From Streptomyces lateritius (GTDB lineage Bacteria; Actinomycetota; Actinomycetes; Streptomycetales; Streptomycetaceae), in the NCBI RefSeq assembly GCF_014649715.1, contig NZ_BMTO01000012.1, forward strand, positions 188,843 to 252,842: a DNA stretch of 64,000 nucleotides, read 5' to 3'. Positions 56,410-64,000 of the stretch are shown one piece after another; within the stretch, counting starts at the first letter, position 1; each line of letters begins with the position of its first letter. The notes under the pieces are model-generated. The model ran no database searches. It saw only the letters and a program-made list of their open reading frames with translations, and was not told the origin of the DNA. A program made the translations under genes and the position numbers.

Positions 56410-56424
56410 TGGCACTCAGTGCCA
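56410..56424. promoter_or_regulatory. TGGCACT-type operator, site B (perfect dyad)
   Basis: TGGCACTCAGTGCCA is a perfect 7-1-7 palindrome 51 bp before the GTG of the OB-fold gene, next to an AT-rich TTTATTTGAT stretch that may be part of the promoter. Confidence 0.65.
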
Positions 56425-56474
56425 TATCTTTGCTCCATGCACGGTCGAGCCGCCGAGTGCAAGGAGAAGGCATC

Positions 56475-56861
56475 GTGTTCCACACGGGACTGAGGAACGC
56501 AAGCGCCGTCCGGACCGAGGAATCGGCCACCGGCGCCGAGCTCTACTTCCAGCGCTGCCGCTGGTGCCACACCACGACATTCCAGCGCCTGCTCTGTCCG
56601 ACCTGCGGGTCGACCGACCTCGCGCCCGAGCGCAGCGAGGGAGAGGGCGTGATCTCCGTACGCCGCGGGGTCACCGCGGCCGACGCCGACCTGTGGCCGG
56701 TGCACATGACCGAGGGCTTCGTCGTCCGCTGCCGGGTCGACGGACCGCTGCACGCGGTGCGCCCCGGGGTCCGGGTCAAGCTCTCCCCCGGGGTCTCGGC
56801 GTCCGGGTGTCAGCCGGTCGTCCGCCTCTGCGAGGAGGTCCCCCTCGACGGCTGGATCTGA
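56475..56861 (+). CDS. Zn-ribbon/OB-fold protein (DUF35 type)
   Basis: A 128-residue protein. The N-terminal rubredoxin-like zinc ribbon is CRWCHTTTFQRLLCPTCG; the rest is an OB-fold (GEGVISVRRGVTAADADLWP, VRCRVDGPLHAVRPGVRVKL). DUF35 proteins bind acyl-CoA and normally pair with a thiolase/SCP2-type enzyme, often to make a ketoacyl-CoA or hydratase complex. No thiolase gene is adjacent here. GTG 56475 has AAGGAGAAGG upstream. It shares an operator type with the acyl-CoA dehydrogenase/ETF operon, which fits a fatty-acid role. Confidence 0.8.
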   Translation: MFHTGLRNASAVRTEESATGAELYFQRCRWCHTTTFQRLLCPTCGSTDLAPERSEGEGVISVRRGVTAADADLWPVHMTEGFVVRCRVDGPLHAVRPGVRVKLSPGVSASGCQPVVRLCEEVPLDGWI

Positions 56862-56881
56862 GAGCGCAGAGGCCGGACAAC

Positions 56882-56922
56882 AAAGACCGGGCGGTGGCAC
56901 AGAGTGCCACCGCCCGGTCTTT
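56882..56922. terminator. Bidirectional terminator between OB-fold gene and etfA
   Basis: A perfect 19-bp stem (56882-56900 with 56904-56922) with an AGA loop. The arms begin AAAGACC and end GGTCTTT, giving a T-rich tail on both strands. It ends both convergent transcripts. Confidence 0.92.
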
Positions 56923-56942
56923 CGTCTGGAGCGAGAAGGCGG

Positions 56943-57899
56943 CTACCGCGCGCCGATCTCGTCGGTCAGCTGCGGCAGAACGGCGAACAGGTCGCCGACC
57001 ACGCCGTAGTCGACCAGGTCGAAGATCGGGGCCTCCGGGTCCTTGTTGACGGCCACGATCGTCTTCGAGGTCTGCATACCGGCCCGGTGCTGGATCGCGC
57101 CGGAGATGCCCGCCGCGACGTACAGCTGCGGTGAGACCTGCTTACCGGTCTGGCCGACCTGGTTGGAGTGCGGGTACCAGCCCGCGTCGACCGCGGCGCG
57201 CGAGGCGCCGACCGCCGCGCCGAGCGAGTCGGCGAGCTTCTCGACGACGCCGAAGCCCTCGGCCGCGCCGACACCACGACCGCCGGAGACGACGATCGCC
57301 GACTCGGTCAGCTCGGGGCGGCCGGTGGAGACGCGCGGGGTGCGCGAGACGACCTTGGCGGCGTTGCCGGTGAAGGCGACGGTCACGTTCTCGACCGTAC
57401 CGGCGGCCGGGGCGGCCTCCGGGGCGGCGGAGTTGGGCTTGACGGTGATGACCGGGACGCCGTGCGAGACGGTCGACTTCACCTGGTACGAGGCGGCGAA
57501 GACGGACTGCGTCGCGACGGGGCCGCTGTCGCCGGCCTCCAGCTCCACGGCATCGGTGATGAGGCCGGAGCCGAGCCGCAGGGCGACGCGGGCGGCGACC
57601 TCCTTGCCCTCGCCGGAGGAGGTCACCAGGACGGCGGCGACACCCTTGTCCTGGGCGATCTGGGTGAGCGCGTCGACCTTCGGCACGACGAGCTGGTCGG
57701 CGAACTCGGCACCGTCCGCGACGTACACGGTGGCCGCGCCGTACTCGCCGGCCGTGGCGGCGATCGACGCCGCCGCCTCGCCGGCGCCGAGCACGACCGC
57801 CGAGGGCTCGCCGAGACGGCGTGCCAGGGTGAGCAGTTCGAGCGCCGGCTTGCGGACCGCACCGTCGGCGTGGTCCACGAGAACCAGGATCTCAGCCAT
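56943..57899 (-). CDS. etfA: Electron transfer flavoprotein alpha subunit
   Basis: A 318-residue ETF alpha subunit. The C-terminal FAD domain shows SGGRGVGAAEGFGVVEKLAD, VDAGWYPHSNQVGQTGKQVS, LYVAAGISGAIQHRAGMQTS and IVAVNKDPEAPIFDLVDYGV, all classic. With EtfB it carries electrons from acyl-CoA dehydrogenases to the quinone pool. ATG 57899 has AGGAGC upstream, 35 bp after etfB. It is the last gene of the acd-etfBA operon and ends at the strong terminator. Confidence 0.95.
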   Translation of the reverse strand: MAEILVLVDHADGAVRKPALELLTLARRLGEPSAVVLGAGEAAASIAATAGEYGAATVYVADGAEFADQLVVPKVDALTQIAQDKGVAAVLVTSSGEGKEVAARVALRLGSGLITDAVELEAGDSGPVATQSVFAASYQVKSTVSHGVPVITVKPNSAAPEAAPAAGTVENVTVAFTGNAAKVVSRTPRVSTGRPELTESAIVVSGGRGVGAAEGFGVVEKLADSLGAAVGASRAAVDAGWYPHSNQVGQTGKQVSPQLYVAAGISGAIQHRAGMQTSKTIVAVNKDPEAPIFDLVDYGVVGDLFAVLPQLTDEIGAR

Positions 57900-57934
57900 G
57901 ATTCATTGCTCCTGAAACGGTGAACGGTGAGCGG

Positions 57935-58720
57935 TCAGATGAACTTCTGCGAGGACAGGAACGCGGCCAGCTGCTTGCCGCCGTCGCCCTCGTCCGTGAC
58001 GATCGTGCCCGCGGTACGGGGCGGGCGCGCGGTGACCTCGCCGACCTGGGTCCAGGACCCGGCCAGACCGACCTCGTCGGCGTCGATGCCGAGGTCGTCC
58101 AGGTCCAGCTCCTCGACCGGCTTCTTCTTGGCGGCCATGATCCCCTTGAAGGAGGGGTAACGGGCCTCGCCGGACTGGTCGGTGACCGAGACGACGGCCG
58201 GCAGCGGGGCCTCCAGGAGCTCGGTGGCGGCGTCGCCGTCCCGGCGGCCCTTCACCAGCTCACCCTCGACCGAGACCTCGGACAGCAGCGTCACCTGGGG
58301 CAGGTTCAGCCGCTCGGCCAGCAGCGCCGGCAGCACGCCCATGGTGCCGTCGGTCGAGGCCATGCCGCAGATGACCAGGTCGAAGCCGGTCTTCTCCAGC
58401 GCCTTGGCGACGATCGCGGAGGTGCCGATCACGTCGCTGCCGTGGATGTCGTCGTCGTTGACGTGGACGGCCTTGTCGGCGCCCATGGACAGCGCCTTGC
58501 GCAGGGCGTCCTTGGCGTCGTCCGGGCCGACGGTGATGACGGTGACCTCGGCGTCGTCGGACTCCTCCGAGATGCGCAGCGCCTGCTCGACCGCGTACTC
58601 GTCGAGCTCCGAGAGGAGGCCGTCGACCTCGTCACGGTCGACGGTCAGGTCGTCCGCGAAGCCGCGGTCGCCGGTCGCGTCGGGTACGTACTTCACACAG
58701 ACAGCGATCCTCAGGGTCAC
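57935..58720 (-). CDS. etfB: Electron transfer flavoprotein beta subunit
   Basis: A 261-residue ETF beta subunit. It starts VTLRIAVCVKYVPDATG and contains LSELDEYAVEQALRISEE, SMGADKAVHVNDDDIHGSDV and CGMASTDGTMGVLPALLAER, the AMP-binding signature region, then YPSFKGIMAAKKKP. GTG 58720 has AAAGGAG at good spacing. It lies 28 bp after the acyl-CoA dehydrogenase gene and 35 bp before etfA on the same strand. Confidence 0.95.
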   Translation of the reverse strand: MTLRIAVCVKYVPDATGDRGFADDLTVDRDEVDGLLSELDEYAVEQALRISEESDDAEVTVITVGPDDAKDALRKALSMGADKAVHVNDDDIHGSDVIGTSAIVAKALEKTGFDLVICGMASTDGTMGVLPALLAERLNLPQVTLLSEVSVEGELVKGRRDGDAATELLEAPLPAVVSVTDQSGEARYPSFKGIMAAKKKPVEELDLDDLGIDADEVGLAGSWTQVGEVTARPPRTAGTIVTDEGDGGKQLAAFLSSQKFI

Positions 58721-58748
58721 GGCCTGGCTCCTTTCAAGTGGCAGACGG

Positions 58749-59900
58749 TTACGGGAGGTTGCGGGCCATGACGATGCGCTGGACCTGGTTGGTGCCCTCG
58801 TAGATCTGGGTGATCTTGGCATCGCGCATCATGCGCTCGACGGGGTAGTCACGGGTGTAGCCGTAGCCGCCGAGAAGCTGGACGGCGTCGGTGGTGACCT
58901 CCATGGCGACGTCGGAGGCGAAGCACTTGGCCGCGGCGCCGAAGAACGTCAGGTCGCTGTCGACGCGCTCGGACTTGGCGGCGGCGGCGTAGGTGAGCTG
59001 GCGGGCGGCCTCGAGCTTCATGGCCATGTCGGCGAGCATGAACTGCACGCCCTGGAAGTCGGCGATCGGCTTGCCGAACTGCTTGCGCTCCTGCACGTAG
59101 CCCTTGGCGTAGTCGAGGGCGCCCTGGGCGATGCCGATGGCCTGCGCGGCGATGGTGATCCGGGTGTGGTCCAGGGTCTTCATCGCGGTGGCGAACCCGG
59201 TGCCCTCCGCGCCGATCATCCGGTCCGCGGGGATCCGCACGTTGTCGAGGTAGACCTCACGGGTCGGGGAGCCCTTGATGCCGAGCTTCTTCTCCGGGGC
59301 GCCGAAGGACACGCCCTCGTCGCTCTTCTCCACGACGAACGCGGAGATGCCCTTGGAGCGCTTCTCCGGGTCGGTGACGGCCATCACCGTGTAGTACTCC
59401 GACACGCCCGCGTTGGTGATCCACCGCTTGACGCCGTTGAGGACCCAGAAGTCGCCGTCACGGACCGCGCGGGTCTTCATGCCGGCCGCGTCGGAACCGG
59501 CGTCCGGCTCCGAGAGGCAGTACGAGAACATCGCCTCGCCCCGCGCCAGCGGAGCGAGGTACTTCTTCTTCAGCTCCTCGGAGCCGGACAGGATCACCGG
59601 CAGCGAGCCGAGTTTGTTGACCGCGGGGATCAGCGAGGAGGAACCGCACGCGCGGGCGACCTCCTCGATCACGATCACGGTCGCCAGCGCGTCCGCCCCC
59701 GCACCGCCGTACGACTCCGGCACGTGCACCGCCTGCAGGTCGGCCGCGACGAGCGCCTCCAGCGCCTCCTGGGGGAACCGCGCTTCCTCGTCGACCGCCG
59801 CGGCGAACGGCGTGATCTTCGCCTCCGCCAGCGCACGCACCGTCTCCCGGAGCATGTCGTGCTCTTCCGACAGTCGATACAGGTCGAAGTCATTGCCCAT
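58749..59900 (-). CDS. acdH: Acyl-CoA dehydrogenase, first gene of the acd-etfBA operon
   Basis: A 383-residue acyl-CoA dehydrogenase, very like the AcdH group of Streptomyces, known for short and branched-chain acyl-CoA oxidation. Motifs: YCLSEPDAGSDAAGMKTRAV, LNGVKRWITNAGVSEYYTVM, FGKPIADFQGVQFMLADMAM, LLGGYGYTRDYPVERMMRDA, and catalytic Glu in QIYEGTNQVQRIVMARN. ATG 59900 has GGGGAGC upstream. TGGCACT-type sites lie 26-63 bp before the start, so control by the TetR at 55641 is likely. The symbol is by similarity. Confidence 0.9.
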   Translation of the reverse strand: MGNDFDLYRLSEEHDMLRETVRALAEAKITPFAAAVDEEARFPQEALEALVAADLQAVHVPESYGGAGADALATVIVIEEVARACGSSSLIPAVNKLGSLPVILSGSEELKKKYLAPLARGEAMFSYCLSEPDAGSDAAGMKTRAVRDGDFWVLNGVKRWITNAGVSEYYTVMAVTDPEKRSKGISAFVVEKSDEGVSFGAPEKKLGIKGSPTREVYLDNVRIPADRMIGAEGTGFATAMKTLDHTRITIAAQAIGIAQGALDYAKGYVQERKQFGKPIADFQGVQFMLADMAMKLEAARQLTYAAAAKSERVDSDLTFFGAAAKCFASDVAMEVTTDAVQLLGGYGYTRDYPVERMMRDAKITQIYEGTNQVQRIVMARNLP

Positions 59901-59925
59901 GATCGTGAGCTCCCCTAAACGCTTT

Positions 59926-59963
59926 TGGCACTGAGTACCCTCAGCAAAACACACTCAGTGCCA
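59926..59963. promoter_or_regulatory. TGGCACT-type operator, sites C and D (before acd-etfBA)
   Basis: TGGCACTGAGTACCC (59926-59940) matches the dyad of site B at 12 of 15 positions. A second copy at 59949-59963 has a perfect right half AGTGCCA and a degenerate left half. The two centres are 23 bp apart, about two helical turns, which would let two TetR dimers bind the same face of the DNA. Confidence 0.55.
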
Positions 59964-60039
59964 TGATGCCAGTGCCTTGGGTCAGACCCCACGTCGGGCG
60001 GTCCAGGCACCGGGTCGTCGCTCCTGGGGGCGCACGTGA

Positions 60040-60357
60040 TCAGTGGTCCTGCCGTGCTCCGTACTCGAGCCGGCGAGGAGACGCCGGGCCGGCGTTCTGG
60101 TCGGCGAGCGAAGCGCCGGAGCCGGTCAGGGTGAGGGGGACGCCGATGCTCTGGCACATCCGCCGCGCTCGGGCGACGGCGCTGAGCGTCGCGGGGGTCG
60201 TCTCGCCCGCGGGCAGCTCCAGGGTGACCTCGGCGGGCTGGTGGGCGTACACGAGGGCTTCGATCTGCAGTGCCGCCGCCGCGCGGTTGGTGATGTCGAG
60301 GTGCTGGTTCAGCGTGACGTGCAGGGTGCCCTCCCGGGCGATATGGCTGATCAGCAT
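60040..60357 (-). CDS. STAS-like (anti-sigma factor antagonist-like) small protein
   Basis: A 105-residue protein with a beta-alpha pattern like a STAS domain: LHVTLNQHLDITNRAAAALQ, ALVYAHQPAEVTLELPAGET and TLSAVARARRMCQSIGVPLT. The usual phosphorylated Ser after Asp is not clear; TTPATLSAVARARR stands in the place of the DSSGL-type motif. It diverges from the SpoIIE phosphatase gene, which often acts on STAS proteins, so a common signalling pathway is plausible. ATG 60357 has GGGAGAC upstream. Confidence 0.6.
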   Translation of the reverse strand: MLISHIAREGTLHVTLNQHLDITNRAAAALQIEALVYAHQPAEVTLELPAGETTPATLSAVARARRMCQSIGVPLTLTGSGASLADQNAGPASPRRLEYGARQDH

Positions 60358-60614
60358 GTTCGGTCTCCCGTTCGGGCCAGGACAGCACCGCAGGGGCGGC
60401 TCGGGGATGAGCGGCGCCCGGACCCCAGTGTCGCCGACGGGACGCGTGGAACTCCGACGGCGTGCGGGGACTCACCGGGGATCTTGCGGGCGCAGAAATG
60501 CGGTGTCGGCCGTCGCGGGGAGAGGATGGGAGGCGTCGGGAGTTCCGGGCGGCGCGGGCGCCGGCAGCAGTCGGCGCGGGCCGTCCCCGGCGGGGCGGGT
60601 GGAAGGAGTACCGG

Positions 60615-62699
60615 ATGCGCGCGGCCGAATCCTCCCCGGCCCCGGGCCGGCCGGCCACGGGTGGACCACCCCGCCCGGAGGGCCTGCTGGACGTACTGAA
60701 CGTCGCGGCCGTGGTCCTGGACGCGGACGGACGGGTCATGCTGTGGAGCCCCCAGGCGGAGGAGCTGTTCGGCTACACCGCCGACGAGGCCCTCGGCCGG
60801 TTCGCGGGCCGGCTCATGGTCCACGAGCGGGACCTGGAGCAGGTGATCGACCTGTTCGCACGGGTCATGGCGGGCGAGGGCAGCTGGGCGGGCGTCTTCC
60901 CCGTGCGCCACAAGGACGGCGGCACCCGGCTGGTGGAGTTCCGGAACATGCGCCTCGAGGACAGCCGTAACGGCGTGTACGCCCTCGGCCTGGCCACCGA
61001 CCAGGCGACGGTGCGACAGGCGGAGCGAGACCTGGCGCTCTCCACACGGCTGATCTCACAGTCCCCGATCGGGCTCGCCGTGGTCGACACCGACCTGCGG
61101 TACGTGACCGTCAACCCGGCCCTGGAGCTCATCAACTGCCTGCCGGCCGCCGAGCACGTGGGCCGCAGTGTCCGAGAGGCCGTGCCCTTCCTGGACGCCG
61201 AGGCCATCGAGTCCGCGATGCGCGAGGTCCTGACCACCGGAACCCCGATCATCGACCGCGAGTTCGCCGGACGCACCCCGGCGGACCCGGAGCGGGAGCA
61301 CGTCTGGTCGGTGTCGTTCTACCGCCTGGAGGCCCCGGACAGGAAGGTGCTCGGCGTCGCGACCTCGGTCGTGGACGTCACCGAGCGGCACCACGCCACC
61401 GCCGAGGCCGCGCGGGCACGGCAGCGTCTCGCGGTCGTCGCCGACGCCTCCATCCGCATCGGGACCACGCTCGACCTCGACCAGACCGCCCGCGAGCTCG
61501 CCGACGTGTCGGTGCCCGAGCTGGCCGACGTGGCCGCCGTGGACGTCCTCGACAGCATCCTGCGCGGCCGGGCGGCCGCCGCGGCGGTGGACGAGGGCTC
61601 GGCCGTCTTCAGGGCGCTGGCCCTCGCCTCCGCCTACCCCACCGACGCGACCCGTGCGGCGGACCCACCCGGGGAGGTGGCACGCTACGACGCCGACCGG
61701 CTCGTCACCCGGTGCGTCAACACCGGCCGCCCGGTCCGTGTGCCCCACGTGGCGGCCGAGGACCTGATCCGGATCGCCCGCAGTCCCGAGGCCGCGGCCC
61801 AGCTGGCCGACGCGGGACTGCACTCGTATCTCGCCGTTCCGTTGATCGCCCGCGGCGAGGTCCTCGGCGCCCTCGACCTCAAGAGGACCCGCAACCCGGA
61901 ACCGTTCACCGCGGACGACGAGACCCTGGCCGGGGAACTCGCCGCACGCGCCGCCGTGTGCATCGACAACGCCCGCTGGTACCAGCAGGCCCGTGACACC
62001 GGCCTCACCCTCCAGCGCAGCCTCCTGCCGCAGCGGCCACCGAATCCGCCGGGCCTGGAGATCGCCTACCGCTATCAGCCCGCCCAGGCCGCCGACGAGG
62101 TCGGCGGCGACTGGTTCGACGTCATCCCCCTGATCGGCGAGAAGACCGCCCTCGTCGTCGGTGACGTCATGGGCAGCGGCATCAGCGCCGCCGCGACGAT
62201 GGGCCAGCTCCGTACCGCCACCCGCACGCTGGCCGAACTCGACCTCGACCCCGCCCAGGTGCTCCACCACCTCGACCGGCTCACCGACCGCATGGAGCAG
62301 ACCATCACCACCTGCATCCACGCCGTCTACGACCCCCATGGCGCCACGTGCGTCATCTCCAGCGCCGGGCACCTGCCGCCGGTGCTGCTGCGTCCGGGGA
62401 GACCGCCCGAACTGCTCGACCTGCCCACGGGCGCGCCCCTCGGCGTCGGCGACGTCCCCTTCGACACCACCACGGTCGCTCTGAATCCCGGAGACGCCCT
62501 GGTCCTCTACACCGACGGGCTGGTGGAGACACGCGACCGGGCCATCGACGAACGACTGGAGACCCTGGTCGCCCTCCTCGCCCAGCCGCTGCGCTCCCTG
62601 GAGGAGACCTGCGACATGCTGCTGCGCTCGCTGCGGCACCCGGGGAACCACGACGACGTCGCACTGCTCATCGCCCGGGTCGTGGCACCGGGGCAGTGA
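60615..62699 (+). CDS. PAS-PAS-GAF-SpoIIE protein phosphatase
   Basis: A 694-residue cytoplasmic signalling phosphatase. PAS 1 lies at about residues 25-145 (LNVAAVVLDADGRVMLWSPQ), PAS 2 at 155-270 (SPIGLAVVDTDLRYVTVNPA), GAF at 285-455 (LHSYLAVPLIARGEVLGALD) and the SpoIIE/PP2C domain at 470-690 with metal motifs EVGGDWFDVI and VVGDVMGSGISAAATM, GHLPPVLLRPGRPP and NHDDVALLIARV. Such proteins dephosphorylate STAS anti-anti-sigma factors in response to a sensed signal. ATG 60615 has GGAAGGAG 6 nt upstream. The divergent STAS-like gene is a possible partner. Confidence 0.92.
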   Translation: MRAAESSPAPGRPATGGPPRPEGLLDVLNVAAVVLDADGRVMLWSPQAEELFGYTADEALGRFAGRLMVHERDLEQVIDLFARVMAGEGSWAGVFPVRHKDGGTRLVEFRNMRLEDSRNGVYALGLATDQATVRQAERDLALSTRLISQSPIGLAVVDTDLRYVTVNPALELINCLPAAEHVGRSVREAVPFLDAEAIESAMREVLTTGTPIIDREFAGRTPADPEREHVWSVSFYRLEAPDRKVLGVATSVVDVTERHHATAEAARARQRLAVVADASIRIGTTLDLDQTARELADVSVPELADVAAVDVLDSILRGRAAAAAVDEGSAVFRALALASAYPTDATRAADPPGEVARYDADRLVTRCVNTGRPVRVPHVAAEDLIRIARSPEAAAQLADAGLHSYLAVPLIARGEVLGALDLKRTRNPEPFTADDETLAGELAARAAVCIDNARWYQQARDTGLTLQRSLLPQRPPNPPGLEIAYRYQPAQAADEVGGDWFDVIPLIGEKTALVVGDVMGSGISAAATMGQLRTATRTLAELDLDPAQVLHHLDRLTDRMEQTITTCIHAVYDPHGATCVISSAGHLPPVLLRPGRPPELLDLPTGAPLGVGDVPFDTTTVALNPGDALVLYTDGLVETRDRAIDERLETLVALLAQPLRSLEETCDMLLRSLRHPGNHDDVALLIARVVAPGQ

Positions 62700-62744
62700 T
62701 CCGTGCTGGTCACGCGGGTGCGCTGACCGGGCCGGTGCGTCGAC

Positions 62745-63083
62745 TCAGCCGGGGTTCTCGTCCGGCCCGGCCGCGGCGCGGCGGTATTCCGCGTTGATGC
62801 GCTGGGCCTCCTCGAGCTGGTCCTCGAGGATGACGATGCGGCAGGCGGCCTCGATGGGGGTGCCCTGGTCGACGAGTTCCCGGGCGCGGGCCGCGATCCG
62901 CAGCTGATACCGGGAGTAGCGCCGGTGCCCGCCCTCGGAGCGCAGCGGCGTGATCAGCCGCGCTTCGCCGATGGCGCGGAGGAAGCCGGGCGTGGTGCCG
63001 AGCATCTCCGCCGCCCGGCCCATCGTGTAGGCGGGGTAGTCGTCGTCGTCGAGTCGGCCGCCGAGCGCATCATCCGCTGTCAT
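62745..63083 (-). CDS. MerR-type helix-turn-helix regulator
   Basis: A 112-residue protein. The MerR HTH is YTMGRAAEMLGTTPGFLRAI followed by EARLITPLRSEGGHRRYSRY; a short coiled coil (AACRIVILEDQLEEAQRINA) follows in place of a metal- or drug-binding domain. It probably dimerises and responds to level or partner rather than a metal. ATG 63083 has AAGAGG upstream. A 32-bp perfect palindrome lies 29-60 bp before the start and may be its own operator or an RNA hairpin in its leader. Confidence 0.85.
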   Translation of the reverse strand: MTADDALGGRLDDDDYPAYTMGRAAEMLGTTPGFLRAIGEARLITPLRSEGGHRRYSRYQLRIAARARELVDQGTPIEAACRIVILEDQLEEAQRINAEYRRAAAGPDENPG

Positions 63084-63111
63084 CTGCACCTCTTCCTGGG
63101 GAACGCGTCGA

Positions 63112-63143
63112 GGGGCCTTGGTGCCGTACGGCACCAAGGCCCC
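63112..63143. promoter_or_regulatory. 32-bp perfect palindrome upstream of the MerR-type gene
   Basis: A perfect dyad of 16 bp per arm, centred on TGCCGTACGGCA, with no spacer. As RNA it gives a 14-bp stem with a GTAC loop. MerR proteins bind long dyads between -35 and -10, so an autoregulatory operator is one reading; a terminator for leftward transcripts from the next gene's region is the other. Confidence 0.6.
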
Positions 63144-63568
63144 GAAGGAAATTCAACACCATCTGTCGGCCCTAGTGCTGCGCCGACCTTCTGTTTCCGC
63201 CGTCACGCCCTGGAGAAGGGCGGGAGTGCGGGGATCGCGGATGCGTGACCGGGGACCACCTTCCAATCCGGGGTCTTGCGGTACCCGGGCCGAATCGTCG
63301 CTGCCCGGGCGATCCTGATGGCGCTCGTTCCTCCGTTCTCGCTCGTTGAACACGTGGTCTGAACCGCTTCCCGGCAGTTCGTCTCTGCCGGGCTCTTCCG
63401 ATCTTGGGTACAAGAGAAACCGTAGCTCCATCGGGACCCAATGTCTACTCCCGCCAAGGTAGATTTTCGGGTGGTCGACGGTAAGGAATCGCCTTCGAAC
63501 GGTCTGGGGGAGAGACGTGAGGCCCCGCCGCCCCGGCCACCGGCGCGGCCCGAATAGAATCAGTGCTC
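63144..63568. other. Divergent intergenic region, no gene seen
   Basis: 425 bp between the palindrome and the GvpU-like gene, with lower GC than the surroundings. It has a CCCGGCAG/CTGCCGGG hairpin (63370-63377 with 63385-63392). TAGAAT at 63555-63560 is a likely -10 of the next gene. The many short open frames lack coding bias. A small RNA is possible but not supported by a clear promoter-terminator pair. Confidence 0.45.
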
Positions 63569-63940
63569 ATGTCGAAGCCTGACGAGTTGCTCGTTGACAT
63601 CGCCGCCATGGTGGAGTCCGGGCAGAGCAACCAGATGTCCCTCACCGTGGTCACGGGCGGCGCCGTCATCACGGGTCGGCTCGCCCCCGAAGCCGTCTGG
63701 AGACAACGTGTTTCGGAGGTCCTGAACGATTCGGAGCGACTGAGCGAGTTCTCCGGCATCTTCGGTACCACGACGCGTACCACCAAGGGGGAGGACGGGC
63801 CGCCCAGGCATCTGCACTTCCACGTCGCCCGGATCCTGCAGGGCACCGTGGGGATCCCCGAGACGGGGGGGATGTACCGCGTCTCCATCGATGACGTCAC
63901 CGCCTGGACCGTGGGCGACTTCAGCTACTCCGACCACTGA
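63569..63940 (+). CDS. Small GvpU-like protein, function uncertain
   Basis: A 123-residue soluble protein. The centre reads QMSLTVVTGGAVITGRLAPE, resembling the strand pair of gas vesicle accessory protein GvpU; the end is HLHFHVARILQGTVGIPETG then GMYRVSIDDVTAWTVGDFSY. No other gas vesicle gene is in view, so the name is tentative. ATG 63569 follows TAGAAT by 8 nt; a GTG lies 6 nt earlier. A strong terminator follows at once, so the gene is monocistronic. Confidence 0.55.
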   Translation: MSKPDELLVDIAAMVESGQSNQMSLTVVTGGAVITGRLAPEAVWRQRVSEVLNDSERLSEFSGIFGTTTRTTKGEDGPPRHLHFHVARILQGTVGIPETGGMYRVSIDDVTAWTVGDFSYSDH

Positions 63941-63966
63941 TCCGCCGACCCTGATCCACCACGACG

Positions 63967-64000
63967 GAGGGCCCGGCCTGCGTGCGCAGGCCGGGCCCTC
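63967..64000 (+). terminator. Terminator of the GvpU-like gene, at the window edge
   Basis: A perfect 15-bp stem (63967-63981 with 63986-64000) and a GTGC loop begin 26 bp after the stop. The window ends at the last stem base, so any T-run is not visible. Confidence 0.85.

Overview
The window is chromosomal DNA of a Streptomyces or close relative. Support for this: very high GC with GC-rich third codon positions, many TANNNT -10 elements sitting 6-7 nt before start codons (leaderless mRNAs), and actinobacterial families such as DUF2637, a PoxB-type pyruvate oxidase, SpoIIE phosphatase with PAS/GAF, PucR with xanthine dehydrogenase, a TNT-domain protein and an acd-etfBA operon. I see no rRNA, tRNA, CRISPR array or IS element. 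Gene density is about one per kb, with perfect hairpin terminators between many convergent units.

Layout. 0.1-12.7 kb: regulators and stress enzymes (GAF regulator, AidB-like acyl-CoA dehydrogenase, YihY membrane protein, AraC-type regulators, RsgA with a structured leader, Ada/AlkA-like protein, GNAT, F420-type oxidoreductase, DUF456, TrmB/LuxR-type regulator). 12.9-21.0 kb: a frameshifted secreted subtilase, a PP2C-like protein, pyruvate oxidase, an anti-sigma-type ATPase and a DUF2637 membrane protein. 21.2-26.4 kb: a FhuF-like ferric reductase behind an iron box, a GntR regulator, a P-loop/WD40 protein and a TPR protein.

26.5-41.0 kb is the most interesting region. Two 15-bp Zur-type operators (27782-27796 and 31944-31958) flank an importer of the siderophore/cobalamin type (lipoprotein, two permeases, ATPase). 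The second lies in the promoter of a 44-codon peptide gene, followed by a perfect hairpin and then a tightly overlapping operon: leader-peptide-binding protein, S15/CocE hydrolase, YcaO cyclodehydratase, a double-lobed SagB-type dehydrogenase and two CydDC-like ABC exporters. A beta-propeller gene diverges from the first operator. I read this as a zinc-responsive azol(in)e RiPP locus with its own export and uptake, possibly a ribosomally made zincophore. The genes and operators are seen; the metal and the product are inferred.

41.6-50.4 kb: purine catabolism (PucR regulator, three-subunit xanthine dehydrogenase, NCS2 permease, XdhC). 50.5-53.4 kb: an Eis-like acetyltransferase, and a TNT-domain secreted protein translationally coupled to an 82-residue protein. 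53.4-60 kb: fatty/branched-chain acyl-CoA oxidation (two acyl-CoA dehydrogenases, an HSD10-type dehydrogenase, electron transfer flavoprotein, two TetR regulators). One TetR gene, an OB-fold gene and the acd-etfBA operon share a TGGCACT-N-AGTGCCA operator. 60-64 kb: STAS-like protein, PAS/GAF/SpoIIE phosphatase, MerR-type regulator behind a 32-bp palindrome, and a GvpU-like small protein ending in a strong terminator at the window edge.
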